From Carposina sasakii (lineage: Eukaryota; Arthropoda; Insecta; Lepidoptera; Carposinidae): a stretch of DNA of 64,000 nt. Below are positions 22,663-34,766 of this stretch, piece by piece (position 1 is the first letter of the stretch; each line of letters begins with the position of its first letter). The notes under the pieces were generated by a model. The model was given only the letters and a program-made list of their open reading frames with translations. It made no database searches and was not told where the DNA came from. The stretch lies in the NCBI GenBank assembly GCA_014607495.2, contig CP053157.1, positions 1,178,001 through 1,242,000 on the forward strand, given 5' to 3'. Position numbers and translations under genes: made by a program.

Positions 22663-24640
22663 CAGCTCTAGTGCTGTTATGTGCGCCTGGTACCTTTGGG
22701 GACTGAACACAGTAATAGTGCAATCAAAGAATCTTGATACTTAACATTTTTTTATGGACACGCTTGACGTTCCATTATCAAAATCTGTTTTTTGACCAAT
22801 TTTTAATGCATTATCAAATTAAACTCAGTATATTGACATTTAAATTGGTGAATATTTGATAATGAAATGACAGAAATTTTAACACTAAGTACAAGTTTTA
22901 TCGGTCTAGGTGTTAGAGTGTGTTCCAGTAGATTTCTTTTAGTATACGTTGTTTATGGATTGTTATCAATCGATCTATACAGGATTTTAAAAGTACAATT
23001 ACATTATTGTAGACGTTTCATGATCCAAATGACAAGTATATATAGCCGTCCGAAGAGACGTAAATCTAATTCTACAAATTCAGTGCGTCTCGCTCATATT
23101 AGACGTGTGAGATTGACACTTTTATCGTTAGCGTCTTTATGTATTACATACGTTAGTTACCCTTGTTACGTTTTAGCTAGTAATACAGCCTGAAATGTTT
23201 TCTCCTTCGATTTATGTGGGCCGAGTGGAGTTGATGTGGTGAGCAAAGATTTGACAATACAGACTTCACTGTAGAATGTCTGGGTCACTTCTTGTGGCCG
23301 ATTGTGGTGATGATATGTGATTTATTTTTTATACGTGTAGCGGTATAATCTCAGTGTAGTAGTATCTTATTAATGTCTATTATTCTATTTGATATTCTTT
23401 ATGTATACGTAGTTTTTATCTTTGTAATGTGTAATATTTAAAATGCAATACATTTACACTAGTCCATTGCTTTGTTCGAAGTTGCCCAGTGATTGGTGGT
23501 AGTCATTTTGGAAGATATATTTGGCGGGAACAGCGTGAATCTGCAATTTGTTATTGTTTACTCCTCTATTTTATTGGTTTGGTTGATAATTTTATGTTAT
23601 TTTAAAGTATGTATACCTTTATATCGAAATGGTGCTAGCTGCTTGAAAACTACTGGTTTACTTTTATTATGTAGTTAAGAATGTATATATTTAGGTAAGA
23701 TCCAAGAGTAGTATTTTAGGTTTTATATATTAGTTTTCGTATTTCCATTTCGCTTGTACTAAAATGTTGCCATTTCTATAAACTTTATTATATTTGTAGC
23801 ATTTTCTTATTTACACAGGGCTTGTGCGATACATGTCCTGTTTTTGGAGTAACCTTTTCACTCATATCGTGGATTAATAAAGGGACTGATAGGACAGGGA
23901 TAGGTGTGTAAACCAAGAAGTAGGGCTTAGGAATGTGTAGGTAGGTTTTGTACGAAGGAAGTGGCCAAAACTCTTAAGTGATGGAAAATAACGAGGTTGT
24001 ACGTGATGAGGTTGTATTGAATATTGTCCAGCAATTTTGATGATGAATACAGTTTATAATTTTGTTTTAACACAACTTTTAATTCAGTGTGGCCAAATTA
24101 TTTTCCAATTGTCAATTTTTATGACACTTTTACTACAATTTATATAAGCGTGCGTAGTACTTCTGTCTTATACGTTTATCTATAAGTCTCGTTATTAAGT
24201 TAAAATGTAAGCTTTGTTTACTTTTTTATTTAAATTTTTTAAAATATTATAAACGTGAAAAAAATCGTGCACATTTCAAGTATCAAAATATTGAGGATGT
24301 AGTATTTTTGTACAATGAATAAAGTATATTATTTTCTTTTAAAAATATTTTAAGTTATGTTTTATATTAAGTACAAAAACTTGTTGAAAGATATTGGCTC
24401 GGCCCAGTATGTTTACATTTGAGTTAGATTCATGAAAACTAGACAGCCTTGATCATGCAATTTGTATAATTGCTACAAATCTGTGAGACTGTTGTATATT
24501 TTATGAATTTCACTTAATAAAACTGTAGCGTGTAATCTAAAGGGAAAGCCATAAAATTATTAGATTTAAAGATTAATAATATATCAGCATTGATAATATA
24601 AAGATTATAAATACGCTTAAATAAACATATTTTTGGCTGA
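22663..24640 (+). other. wge: wge 3' UTR
   Basis: AT-rich sequence without a supportable ORF follows the stop codon. Candidate polyadenylation signals AATAAA occur at 24318-24323, 24516-24521 and 24620-24625. The last is followed by a GTGTTTTATTTTTTT stretch typical of a downstream element. Open frames here (for example 22867-23193) are AT-rich and show no domain. The extent is inferred from these signals. Confidence 0.6.
24620..24625 (+). terminator. Probable wge polyadenylation signal
   Basis: An AATAAA hexamer is followed within about 25 bases by a GT/T-rich stretch. It is the last such signal before the convergent FMO gene. Earlier hexamers at 24318 and 24516 could give shorter 3' ends. 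Confidence 0.45.
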
Positions 24641-25396
24641 TTTTCGTGTTTTATTTTTTTCCTACCTCTCATCTAAATTTATTTTACCTACTTACGATAT
24701 AATTTGAACAATGTACAAAATAATTGTAAAAGCCAGATCATTATCATATCACTTTAATCAAAACGTTCACATTAATTAATGTACATAAAATTATTTCAAT
24801 TATTAAATCATAAAATTTAAATAAATAAACTAGGTATTAAAATGATTTCAACGCACTAACCTTTATTCGAGTTAATGATACTACTTATAACTAAGGGTTT
24901 GATGTCAATGTCGCAATCATAACAAAATTATATAATTAAGCAGTTATTGGAAAGACGGATTTACGTAACCTAAGTCTATGCAAAAAAGCTAGTCTTGTTG
25001 GTATATTTTGTAAAGCATACCTCTTCCTCATTTCTGGCAGAAATAAAAAAAATCTTGATACTTTAAAATTTAGCAGTGTACATTAAGTTGATTCTGCATT
25101 TATAATTAGAACTTACTATAGGTACTTACATATATGGAATGGTGACATTTACTCGATTTAACTATCTACATACTTTAAAAGTCAAAATCCAATCGAAGTT
25201 TATTGCATGAACTAAATATGGTATTAAATCCAGCATTATTAGTTGGAGTCTAAGTAAACGTGCACATAGGTATATGTTAGAAACAATATTGTCCATAGTT
25301 TAAAAGCGCATAACACATAAAACTTGCAAGACTAGAGATTTACACAGACTGACTTAACCTAAGCCTAACCTAATTTTCAAGTTATCCGTTTTAGGG
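24641..25396. other. Convergent intergenic / 3' end region
   Basis: This short AT-rich spacer lies between the plus-strand wge 3' end and the minus-strand FMO alternative last exon. A minus-strand AATAAA lies at 25199-25204, about 195 bases after the stop of that exon, with others at 24862-24867 and 24678-24683. I see no gene. Confidence 0.5.
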
Positions 25397-25588
25397 TCAA
25401 CAAAGAATCTCCCGTTTGCCATTACTTATAATCTCGTAAGTGTCATCATCGATGATCTTGTAGACATCTTGTCGGTAGTGCTTCAGGTTATGAAGAAACC
25501 GAATGGAGCTCTCTTCACGGATTTTGGTGATCACCGACGGAAGGTTTTTGGTGTTAGCTTCCAGTGATAGTGACGCATAGTATTTTTC
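25397..25588 (-). CDS. FMO second copy of last coding exon (alternative terminal exon or relic)
   Basis: An acceptor (TTGTTACAG on the minus strand) opens a phase-0 exon of 63 codons plus a TGA stop. It encodes EKYYASLSLEANTKNLPSVI, TKIREESS, FLHNLKHYRQDVY and IIDDDTYEI. It aligns without gaps over about 52 residues with the last exon of the complete FMO gene (27860-28036), sharing roughly half the residues, including YY, SLS, LP, TKI, SS, FL, NL, HYR and DDD. No further FMO exon lies between it and 27860. It could be spliced in phase to the donor at 28652, giving a second C terminus, or it could be the remnant of a duplicated gene. The frame is open and both the acceptor and a polyA hexamer are present. 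Confidence 0.75.
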   Translation of the reverse strand, partial: EKYYASLSLEANTKNLPSVITKIREESSIRFLHNLKHYRQDVYKIIDDDTYEIISNGKREILC

Positions 25589-27859
25589 CTGTAACAAGGG
25601 AATAATTATATAATTTAGTGTAATCGAATTTGCATATTAAACATTTTCATCAAACTCTTATTTTTTACGGTTTTTCTTTTACGGATTTAAGCTTCCTTAA
25701 ATTTAATTATAAATTTAATTAAATTTCCTACAATAATTTCAGTGGAAAACAAAATGACTAAGTATTAAAACATGTAAAGCACGTCATAGTATTAGCATTC
25801 AAAGTCCATAATATATTTTACTGCACTTGACTGTACACTTAGAACTAGTACCTACACTATATGCAAGTAGTACCTACCTACCTATATTGCAACAAGTCAT
25901 AATGCAGATAAAGTAATAACAAGTCACGAACTTATAATTAGGTCGCGGAAATATAACTCTGCTATAGTAGGTAATCTAGCATCGTTGCCACAAATGAATA
26001 TAAAGTAAACAGTGAATTACAACCTATAGGTAAGTAAAAAATAGTCGTAAGAAATAAAAATACGTACATAAGTATAATAACAAATTGTTACTTGACTGAC
26101 GACGGCAGTACTTTTTTCGTTATTGATTTCGAAAACTTGTACTAGTAGGTAATAAGTATTCTCTTTTTCTTATTAGGTACTTTTAAAATTAGCGACTGTG
26201 TTTATAAACCATAAAACCGTTTAATAAACCGTTCAAAAACAGCTATAACTTTATAATTTATTGCCATTTAAACGACAAGCCTCGATAACCCTTACCCAGC
26301 CTAGAATATGATAAATAAGTAAATAATCAGATTATTTGCAAATGTTTACTGGTTGGTATCAAGACGTGTTGGCCGGCGTATAATTTCGTGTGATACTTAT
26401 ACTTTGTGTCTAGAGAGCCTGTAAATACCAAGAAAGGAACCAAGCCTTTATGGGAACTTGGTACCGTTTATTCTTATTAAATCGGAACAAATCTTAATAA
26501 AATTATTTTTATGTGTTTTGTTTTATTTATATACGAGACAGGACACATTTCTGTGATACGATAGGATAGGTAAGTATATCATTTATGTTCTATATCTACT
26601 ATATTACGAGTACAAGATTTTGTTTATATAGATGCTTTTTAGGTAAATTCTTCGACTTACCTATTCGTCAACTGGCGACCGTAAAACTCGCGACTGGTAG
26701 AGTTGACGACAAAAATAAAGGTAAAACGACCACTCGCGTAGGTACTTTACAGTCGCCAGTTAACGAATTAGTCAATTCATCATATTTATTTGAGATCGAG
26801 CACGCGACTTGACCTCAAACTCACGGTAAGTAAAATGAGGTAACTAACTACTAATTAACTGATTATAACAAGTAGGTAAGTACCTATCTTGGTAGAAGGG
26901 ATCTAGAAGTACTGCATTTATATTCACCTCAGGTCTACCGTTACAATATAATTAGACTAGGTACTTTGCTCAAACAATTAGACAGCGTAGGTATCATTTA
27001 CTACTCAGGCGGGCGTTATCAACTACTTCATACTCGTATCGAACTAGCGACCCGCCCCGCTTCGCACGAGTGCAACCCTGATTCTATACCTACAATTTAC
27101 CTTCCTCTTGAATCACTATCTATTTAAAAAACCGCAACAAAATCCGTTGTATAGTTTAAAAGACCTAAGCCTACATAGGCCTAGACAGACGGCGGGAAGC
27201 GACTTTGTTTTATAATATACGTATTGATTGATCATGATTAAGTAGCAGGAGGGAGGCCTATGTTCCGCAGTGGACTGAATGGCCGAAATGATGATAACCT
27301 TGCTATCTCTAACCTAGCGATCGCTTTAGACGTTTTGCATGCCACTAGTATCTGGTTTCTCTCCGTGACTGTAGTTGCTTGTGACGTGATCATGATTTGT
27401 CCGATTTCAGGATCACTACTGGGCGATCCAGTTGAATAGTCTATACGTTTGTCATAATACATTTTTTAGGAAATTTTTACGCCTAATTAGTAGACAATCG
27501 AAAGACATACTGCATTCAATTGCGTTGGGGGTATTTAGTAATTTCTAGTTATTCATTTTAATCTTTATGAAGATATTCTTATTTCTAAACTTATTACTTT
27601 ACTTTGGTATTAATAAAATTATCTTTTTATATTTGCCTAAGCATTTATTCAAATCCCGTAAATACAAAATTCTACCATAGGTCAAAATTCAATCAATAAC
27701 ATAGGTCCAAACATCGCTCCCTGAGGCAGCCCTCTTACCAATTTCAATAACCGATCTTGACAAATTTTGTGCATATCACAGATTTATCTTCAATCTTCAA
27801 TTTATACAAAATTTTAAATGTCCTAGAGCCTGATCTTTAGTACCTACTGAAGTTGGCCA
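25589..27859. other. Spacer between the two FMO last exons
   Basis: No coding exon is recognised. It contains an imperfect inverted repeat around 26655-26785 (ATTCGTCAACTGGCGAC against its complement), a copy of a dispersed repeat at about 27125-27215 ending near AAGCGACTTTGTTTTATAAT, and an RTE-type 3' tail relic at 27250-27290. A minus-strand AATAAA at 27644-27649 lies about 210 bases past the FMO stop codon at 27860. Confidence 0.55.
27644..27649 (-). terminator. Candidate FMO polyadenylation signal
   Basis: TTTATT on the plus strand reads AATAAA on the minus strand, about 210 bases downstream of the FMO stop codon. It is the nearest such hexamer I found. Confidence 0.4.
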
Positions 27860-28036
27860 TTAGTCAACGCCATTGAAGCACACAAAAACATCATCGTCGA
27901 GGATGTAGTAGCTATCGTTCCTGTAATGCGTCAGATTATCCAGGAATTTCTGGCTGCTGTCGTTGTGGATCTTTGTGAAGACTGCTGGCAGGGTCCTGGC
28001 GCCTGACTCTTCGGATAGCGATATGTAGTAGCCGGC
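27860..28036 (-). CDS. FMO coding exon 8 (last)
   Basis: The exon opens after a CCTAG acceptor in phase 0 and encodes AGYYISLSEESGARTLPAVF, then TKIHNDSS, FLDNLTHYRND and ILDDDVFVCFNGVD before a TAA. It has no ATG and is easily missed by ORF scanning. It matches the C-terminal end of insect FMOs and pairs with the second copy at 25397-25588. Confidence 0.85.
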   Translation of the reverse strand, partial: AGYYISLSEESGARTLPAVFTKIHNDSSQKFLDNLTHYRNDSYYILDDDVFVCFNGVD

Positions 28037-31000
28037 CTAGGTTCATATTTCATATTAGGTTCCTTTCCTAAGCCTCATGAAGGCAATTCGTAATATTTAA
28101 TTTATGTGACTTTTAAGACAATCATAGGTATTTCTGTTTGTGTCAAATGCTTATGGTACGTGTATTATTTCAAGAGTAAAATGTAAATCAGGATTTAACA
28201 TTTTGATTCAAATGAACCTTATAAGTACTATTTTTTTTGTTCATTTATGCCTTAAATTTTATACCGAACCCTACCTACTGTCTTAGCTGTAGAGGTATGG
28301 TAAAGATGTTAATAACGCCAAATAAACAGAAAAAAACGTTGCCGCAATTGTAACTATGAAAAGGTAATTTGAAAAAAAAAATCCTTACAATTTGTACCTT
28401 ATAAAATTATTAATACCTTACCTGTCTATCTAATGATTACGTGATATATACGACGTTGTCGTACAAAAGCCTCTAAGCCCTATCTATCAATGTTAGATGG
28501 ATATTCCACGTTTTTAATTAAGACGTGGTTGGTAATATCTCTTCTCTTGACTGAGAAAGTTGATTTAGGTAGGTACCTATCCACACAGGACAAGCAAAAT
28601 ATCTGTATTCATACCACAATGATCAGCAACCAAATAATGACTTAAACTAACCTGGTCCGGCCCCATCATATGCGCCTGTCGTTTGGTGTATCCCCTTGCT
28701 GCCCTGTCCCTCTTCTCTTCCTCCCAATCCTCAATCATCGTCTCAGGGTTCGGCAGGGAGAAGGTGCCGTTCATCGAACGCACGTAATATCGAACCTGGA
28801 TAAAAAGAAAAATGCTTTGTGAGATTTGATGCACATCAAAAGAGCCTTGCGCTTCCAAATCTTTGCATTGTTCATTTTAACTTTTGAAACTACTCTCAAG
28901 TTGAAAGCCGCGTTAAGCAATGATACGAGTAGCTTGAACTACTCCACGTATGATGGTAAATAACGGATAGGTAAGTACATGTACTGATTCAGAGCTTCAC
29001 TAGAATATATTGGCTGCATCTATTTTCGTGCATGTCGCAAGAACCGACTAAGGAACTCGGGCATATTCTCAGTCAATAAGCTAGCAACTTATCATTGATC
29101 TTATCTTATCATTATTATCTATCCCTGCTATGCTATACGTGTCTGTGGGATGTCCTTAATGATCCTGAAGTTTCGGCAAAATAGCCGTGTCTCTATATGT
29201 GTACATCAATTACTTTGGGAATGAAGGCGCTGTAGATGAGGCGCCTGGGTCCCTTACTGAAGTCAACTCGTACGTGGGATGTATGAATGAGTACACGTTG
29301 TTGCGTAGGTAGAGGTATAATGTACTACCAGTTCACACAGTTACAATTACAGAACACTGTATACTCTCTAGGTTACAATAATGCTAAGTGCTATATACAC
29401 AACCGCTCGGTCTGACGTCGCGCCGCAGAAAATGGTGAAAAATGCCGCGCTCGGGAGAGGTCCCGAAAGAGAAAGTGGCGATGTATGGCGAAGACAACGT
29501 AGAGGCGTGAGACCTCTATCGTCTATGGCACGCGGAGCCACCAACCGGTCGTCCAGTGAAACCGAGCGAATAAGGTTCGGGTTTTCACGCACCCGATAAC
29601 TTTTGGGCCGCGTTCCAAACGCCACAGTACCAACAGAACAGAATTTACCTGAAGGTCGAACATGGAAAAAGCGCAGACGTAGTAAGGAACGCCGATGAAG
29701 CACATCGACGGGTGTTGGATGTTGACCATGTGCTTGTAGAGGGGCTCCACGCAGTTGTCTTCCACCTTGATGCCGCAGGACTCGTGGAGGAATGGGAAGT
29801 TGTAGAGGTAGCCTGGTGAAGAGGAGTTTAAGTATAGTTACGACCAATGGCCCCTGCATGAGCTGTAATGTGCGTAAAATAATATCTTCATTAGAATCCA
29901 AATTAAGATTTATGGTCAGGATAAGTCTGAAGGATGAAGGTGATCTTTCTCTAAAACTTGATCTAGATAGGACAGGCTATCTAATCATTGTAAAAATCGG
30001 ACATTAGGATTAAAGTATGTGATCATTTGTTAATAGGATTTAACTTAAGCTAAACACAACCAGCCTTCATTTACCTAACTGGTTGGTTCCTTTATTTAAA
30101 GCTAAACATGGAGATCACTTCACCCAAGCCAAATTACCAGGATTTCATAACTTACCAGTACACAGAAACACGACGTCAATGTCTTCTTGGCTACCATCCT
30201 GGAAGTATGCCGTATTGCCTTCCAGCTTGATCACATCAGGTCGCTGTACCAGGTTGTCAGGGAATACGGTGCGGGGCTGCTCTTTTAGATGGTGACTGAG
30301 AATGACCTGCAAGTATTGAAGATTATAGAAACAGAGAAGGTTAAAATGCCCTTATAATTCATTATTTTGAAGGTCTATAAGGCCTTTTGATCATACGTTT
30401 TTTCGTCGTCAAAATCTACGAATGATTCGCCGTACGTAGGCACGATTGTTAGTGATAATGGACCACATAGGAGGTAGCTTCGCCGTGCCATGGACCAGAG
30501 GCCTAACTTTTATGGCGGGCGGCATTACATTAGTGCCGTGAATTCACACGCGAATTCATGCTATGAATTCATGGCACAAGTTGTACATTGCGCATTCAGC
30601 GTGCGAACCTCGCGAAAACCATCCATTCAACATTCACGTTCACGCCTGTTCACGGAGCTTCACAGCATTAATGTAGAGCCGATGCACCAATGCTTGAATA
30701 ATTATAAAGATGATGATTCCAACCTTTTCTGTGACGCTGGTGATCTCCAGCGCGATGTCCATCCCCGAAGGTCCAGCTCCGACGACCAGCACACGCTTGC
30801 CGGTAAATATCTCGGGCACTCGGTAATCGTGGCTGTGCATCACGTCACCTGGAAATTGGCAGTTAACTCTGAATATTATGGCATCTAGTGGTGCTTAACC
30901 TGAATCCTCATAGTTATTTGAATTATCTTCTCTTCTTATCTTCATTTCTCTTTTGTCTGATAATAAGTTTTCCTACTATTGGTTAAAAACGTCTGACAAA

Positions 31001-34000
31001 TGCATTTCTGACGTATATCAATTTGGCCTGATTCCGCCGCGCCGGTAATTTGCATTATAGTCAGAGCCAGTGTTCCGCAGACTTATACTGTTTCACCGTC
31101 TGTTGATGCCAATGAGGACTCACCATTTCCATCGAGGGTTCCTTTGAGCGTTGCGAGAAGTCGAAAGGCATTAATATGGAGTTTGCTACTATAGGTAGGT
31201 ACCGTAAGTCTGCGGTACACTGGCTCTCTGTCTATTATATAGGTATGTAGTTTAAATTATCGAAAAGGATTACTTAACTATTTAGTAACTGACTGTATTT
31301 CAACTTACCACCGAAAGTCTTCAATCCTGGTATGGTCGGAATGAACGGGGTGTTATAATGACCGTTACAGACGAATACGTAGTCATACTCTTTGGTTACT
31401 GATACCCCGGTGGTGAGGTCTTTGTAGGTTATGTCCCAAAGTTCCCCGGATGGACCTTTTTTGGGGATCACTTGCTGTACGTGATGTTTGAACTGAAAAT
31501 AAAGCTTTCAGTTAGAATTTTTTATGTGCGTTCGCATTTAGGATCCACAGTGGAGTTCAGAGCTTTTGTACATGTCAGCCTTTAGTATAAGCTCTCAAAC
31601 AATTGTAAATTCAACCATTAATTTGTAAAAGTCGGCACACAAAAGTTACGTTCGCTTAAATGTGGACCCTCAGTCGTGACTGCCAGGTACCCATATATTA
31701 TAATCTAGTTAAAATTTACAATGACTACTCTTAGTAAAAGATTTGTAAAGCTAATTTTATAAATTTTACTACTTTCTATTTACTCAATAATAAAATGTAG
31801 CAATCAATTACGAAAAGTTCACAAGTATTTCGCCCTTTTTACGTTACAAGTTTTACAACATGTTCACATTCACATTTAAAAAAAAAAAAACATTATTTCA
31901 GGCGGAAATCTAGCAACTTTTCACTGATCATTTACATTTGTCCTCGATATGTTAAACGTAGCTGATGGATCTCCTGTATGATCCTGCATTTCTGGTCACC
32001 CTATGTTATTTATAATTGTGGGTTTTCCATCTCGTTCTGTTCAAGGAAAAATTTCGGTGCTGGTGGTCGACTTGAGCTTTCCAGAATTTGGTAGGTAGCT
32101 ACTTACACTTAGAAGTATTTGACATGGTCAGTTTTAAGGTTAAATGTGTTGTACTGCTCCAGGTACTACCTTAATATGCTCAGTGACTCCATGTTTGTCA
32201 GCATACAGCTGCAGGAAAGCATGCATCTCTTTAGCAGGGAGGTACGACTTTTCACTCTCTGGTATTGGGAAGTCAGGGAATCCCATGATTTCTTTTGGAA
32301 GATTCGTCCTGGAAGCAAAATGATATTCCGTTAGTCAATTATCAAAATAGTTAGCCACACACACACACATCAGCATATTGCAGTCCACTGGTGGACGTAG
32401 GCCTCCCCCGGGACCCGACACAAGGCTATACCTATAGGGGGTTTTTTTGTCCAACGTCACCACGTTGGGCAGGCGGGTTGGTGACCGCATGTGATTTTGG
32501 TATTTTTCTCAACACTATAATACGCTACTTAATAAAAAACTGAAAACTTCACTAATTTCAATAAAATTAAACCAATACATCACTGCTACAAACTCCCCGA
32601 TTTAATTCTGGGGCTTTTGGGTATTCTTTCTCGGTTCAGGCGGTTAAGCTCTGGAATGAATTACCCCATACGGTTAGAGATTGTCGCACTGTTGGCACAT
32701 TTTGGGAAAAGCTGAAGAATCACTACCTGTCCATTGTTTGAATATGCTGTCATTTGTTTCTCTCCTTTTTATATTGTATATGCATCTCTTCTTTTATGCT
32801 GTATGCCATATTTCTTTTTGTGTATGTATAATAAAGAATAAGAATTTCCGTGTAAATTCGACAGGATTCAGCAGTTCTGGCTATTCAGGGAACACAGCCG
32901 TATTCTTATGTTTATGTCTAGCTCAGGATTGAGGGATCCATTCTATGATATCAGGAAAACAACTTTATCTATAAATAGTGACATAATTATCTATGGATGG
33001 ATACATTTAATATTCAACTTAAGTATTTACGTGATCCTGTTTGTTTTCAAGCATGCACGTAATGTTAACGATAACTTTAATGACTCGATAAAGATGTAAT
33101 AAATCAATAATTAATCGTATCGATGAATTTATTCGATACCTTGAACCACGTGGAGGGGTGGAGTGAAAAGAAAATAAGAAAAGGGCAATGACTTACAGTG
33201 TGATAACATCTTATGATGAGAATTTTTAAGATGTGTCTCTAGAAGTAGGCTCTAAATTTTACGTGTGCCAATAATTAATTCGTTTAGTTAACTCTCTGTA
33301 GATTAAAAATGTTTTTGGAAACTTTTGGACTCTTTATATCCACTACTTTACCTACATCTTATGGCAGGATATCCAGTCATGTATTCGTTATTTAGCCAAT
33401 AAGTATCTGTGGAATTACTATTTTGAGAATTTGCTATCTCCAGCAAATGGCTATTAGGTACCATTCATAAACACCACCGCCTTGTTGGTAGTTTACTAAG
33501 TATTAGTGAAACGTCTATAATCTAGAATTTTAGCTAATAGATATGTGACTCAACTGGTCAATTTTCTCTAAAATTCGATTGATAAAGCCTCTTCTCACAT
33601 GATCTAACATTTAAATAGCATGCCCTATTTTCTAAATAGGCCCACTATCTCTGTTACCAAGTCATCATAAATCGGTAGAAAACAATTGACTGTCAAACAA
33701 CTAACGGACTTAATAACAACAACTACTCACACTTATTTTGTTGTAAATTAATCTTTAACATCTTATCCATAGAGTTCACAGAACATTCTAGAACGAAACT
33801 ATTTTCCTATTAGTTTGGCTGATACCCTTCGACCTAGTGTCAACTCGTGCACAATAAGTTGCTTCTGATTGAGAGAATTTGAAGTAAAACTGGTAGAACA
33901 CCCGCAATGTATTCTAAATTAGATGAATAGAAAGCAATACATTGCTTGTCAAATTATTTATTTAGGCTTAACTAAGTACACATACATTTACTAAAAAGTT

Positions 34001-34652
34001 TGAAAAGATTAACGTACCGTTTGAAATATTTGGGTTAGTAGTCGATTCGCACGAAATTTGTTCGCACGAACGTGCAAAACGACCCTTTTCAAAAATAATA
34101 TTATTTTAGTAGGCTTTTCGCCCGAATGTATTGTAATCTATGTAGTGTACGAGTATATAATGTAGTTAACAATACATATTTAAGAACGCAAATTATAAAT
34201 AAGTATCTGAGTACAACATTTTAAATACATACACACGGCTGTGTAGCCAAATGCAGTAACCAGAATTGCAGGATATTGAAGGAGATTTTACAGACATGCT
34301 TAGCAGGGCCATATGTAGGAGATCTGTCGCCGATTTCTAGCTATCCGCCTGAGAGAATGCCTCTAAACGCATTCTAGTCGAAGATGCAGCTGATGTATGC
34401 CAGAAAAGCCCCGCATCAGCACAGGTTTTGAAATAGAGTTGTAACGTTTATTTACCTTAAACTTTTATACATGCTGGTATGAATGGGCAAGCCGAAGTCG
34501 TCATAGCCCACATCCTCAGTATACACCCAGGTGCCGCCCAGCTGTGCCGCCTGCTCCAGCACGTCCACCTGCCTGACGCAAACCTCGTTGAGGAGATGGC
34601 GAGCCGCGCACAGTCCAGCTGCGCCGGCGCCGATTATGCATACTCGTGCCAT
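27860..34652 (-). CDS. Flavin-dependent monooxygenase, complete gene span (8 coding exons)
   Basis: Exons in transcript order are 34652-34456, 32308-32170, 31492-31309, 30848-30724, 30306-30156, 29812-29649, 28795-28652 and 28036-27860. All junctions are GT-AG and in phase, and the lengths sum to 1281 bases, i.e. 426 residues, the usual size for insect FMOs. The product has an FAD-binding GAGAAG at residues 8-13, GGTW after it, FGGDVMHSHDYR (FMO signature FxGxxxHxxxY) near 172-183, an NADPH-binding GAGPSG at 197-202 and an FLCTGY motif (FATGY class) at 262-267. FMOs oxygenate soft nucleophiles with NADPH and O2. Lepidopteran relatives include pyrrolizidine-alkaloid N-oxygenases, but this substrate cannot be predicted. 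The chosen start gives no obvious signal peptide. Symbol left empty because several lepidopteran FMO paralogs exist. Confidence 0.93.
28652..28795 (-). CDS. FMO coding exon 7
   Basis: Exactly 48 codons, phase 0 at both ends, between ATCCAG and GTTAGT. It encodes VRYYVRSMNGTFSLPNPETM and a basic/acidic stretch ending in RQAHMMGPDQ. GTFSLP and the W-EEE-KR pattern are typical of the C-terminal third of FMOs. Its donor is phase-compatible with both candidate last exons. Confidence 0.9.
29649..29812 (-). CDS. FMO coding exon 6
   Basis: The acceptor CACCAG leaves GC to complete a Gly codon with the previous exon, and the donor is GTAAAT. It encodes YLYNFPFLHESCGIKVEDN and later YKHMVNIQHPSMCFIGVPYY. 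The P-L-YKH and HP-FIG patterns are conserved in FMOs. The GC-richer open frames on the other strand at 29381-29599 are noncoding shadows. Confidence 0.92.
30156..30306 (-). CDS. FMO coding exon 5
   Basis: 50 codons plus one base between TTGCAG and GTAAGT. It encodes VILSHHLKEQPRTVFPDNLV and ends DVVFLCTG, completing the FATGY-class motif with the next exon (FLCTGY). No ATG occurs in frame, so ORF scanning does not report it. Confidence 0.9.
30724..30848 (-). CDS. FMO coding exon 4 (NADPH-binding)
   Basis: Two bases plus 41 codons between TTCCAG and GTTGGA. It encodes DVMHSHDYRVPEIFTGK and RVLVVGAGPSGMDIALEIT. This is the second Rossmann glycine motif of FMOs, which binds NADPH. With the preceding Gly it completes the FxGxxxHxxxY signature. 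Confidence 0.93.
31309..31492 (-). CDS. FMO coding exon 3
   Basis: Phase-0 start after TTTTCAG, ends with one base before GTAAGT. It encodes FKHHVQQVIPKK, a W-containing beta region, EYDYVFVCNGHYNTPFIPTI and PGLKTFG. The VCNGH-x-PF-P-IPG segment is highly conserved among FMOs. Confidence 0.92.
32170..32308 (-). CDS. FMO coding exon 2
   Basis: One base plus 46 codons between TTCCAG and GTAGTA. It encodes TNLPKEIMGFPDFPIPESEK and ends YADKHGVTEHIK. TNLPKE-MGFPDFP is a family hallmark. There is no ATG-initiated frame of useful length. Confidence 0.92.
32366..32490 (-). mobile_element. SINE-like 248-bp family, partial copy in FMO intron
   Basis: The segment has the family's reverse-complement core (TGCAGTCCACTGGTGGACG ... 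AGGCGGGTTGGTGACCGCA). It lacks the 5' part, so only the RTE-like 3' half is present. Confidence 0.7.
34456..34652 (-). CDS. FMO coding exon 1 (start codon, FAD-binding)
   Basis: The ATG lies one base after a TTTCCAG acceptor, so translation starts at the front of the second transcript exon. The exon encodes MARVCIIGAGAAGLCAARHL, the FAD Rossmann motif, then LEQAAQLGGTWVYTED and HTSMYKSLR. The donor is GTAAAT. The beginning of the protein matches FMOs that lack an N-terminal extension. Confidence 0.92.
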
Positions 34653-34766
34653 GCTGGAAATTAAGAGATATGGTGCATTTGAATATATGTGATTTTTATA
34701 GTTTATTTAATTGGTAACTTAAAATTAGGCCCAAAATACTCACAACGAAAATGACAAATAATGTAT

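Noticed and set aside
22867..23193. 108-residue frame in the wge 3' UTR
   Set aside because: Random-looking AT-rich composition downstream of a clear stop; no family resemblance.
25397..28036. Reading the two FMO last exons as two separate complete genes
   Set aside because: Only one set of exons 1-7 exists in the window, so the second copy cannot be a full gene here.
29381..29901. Open frames on both strands around 29.4-29.9 kb
   Set aside because: The real coding piece is the FMO exon 29649-29812 on the minus strand; the others are frame shadows or extend into intron.
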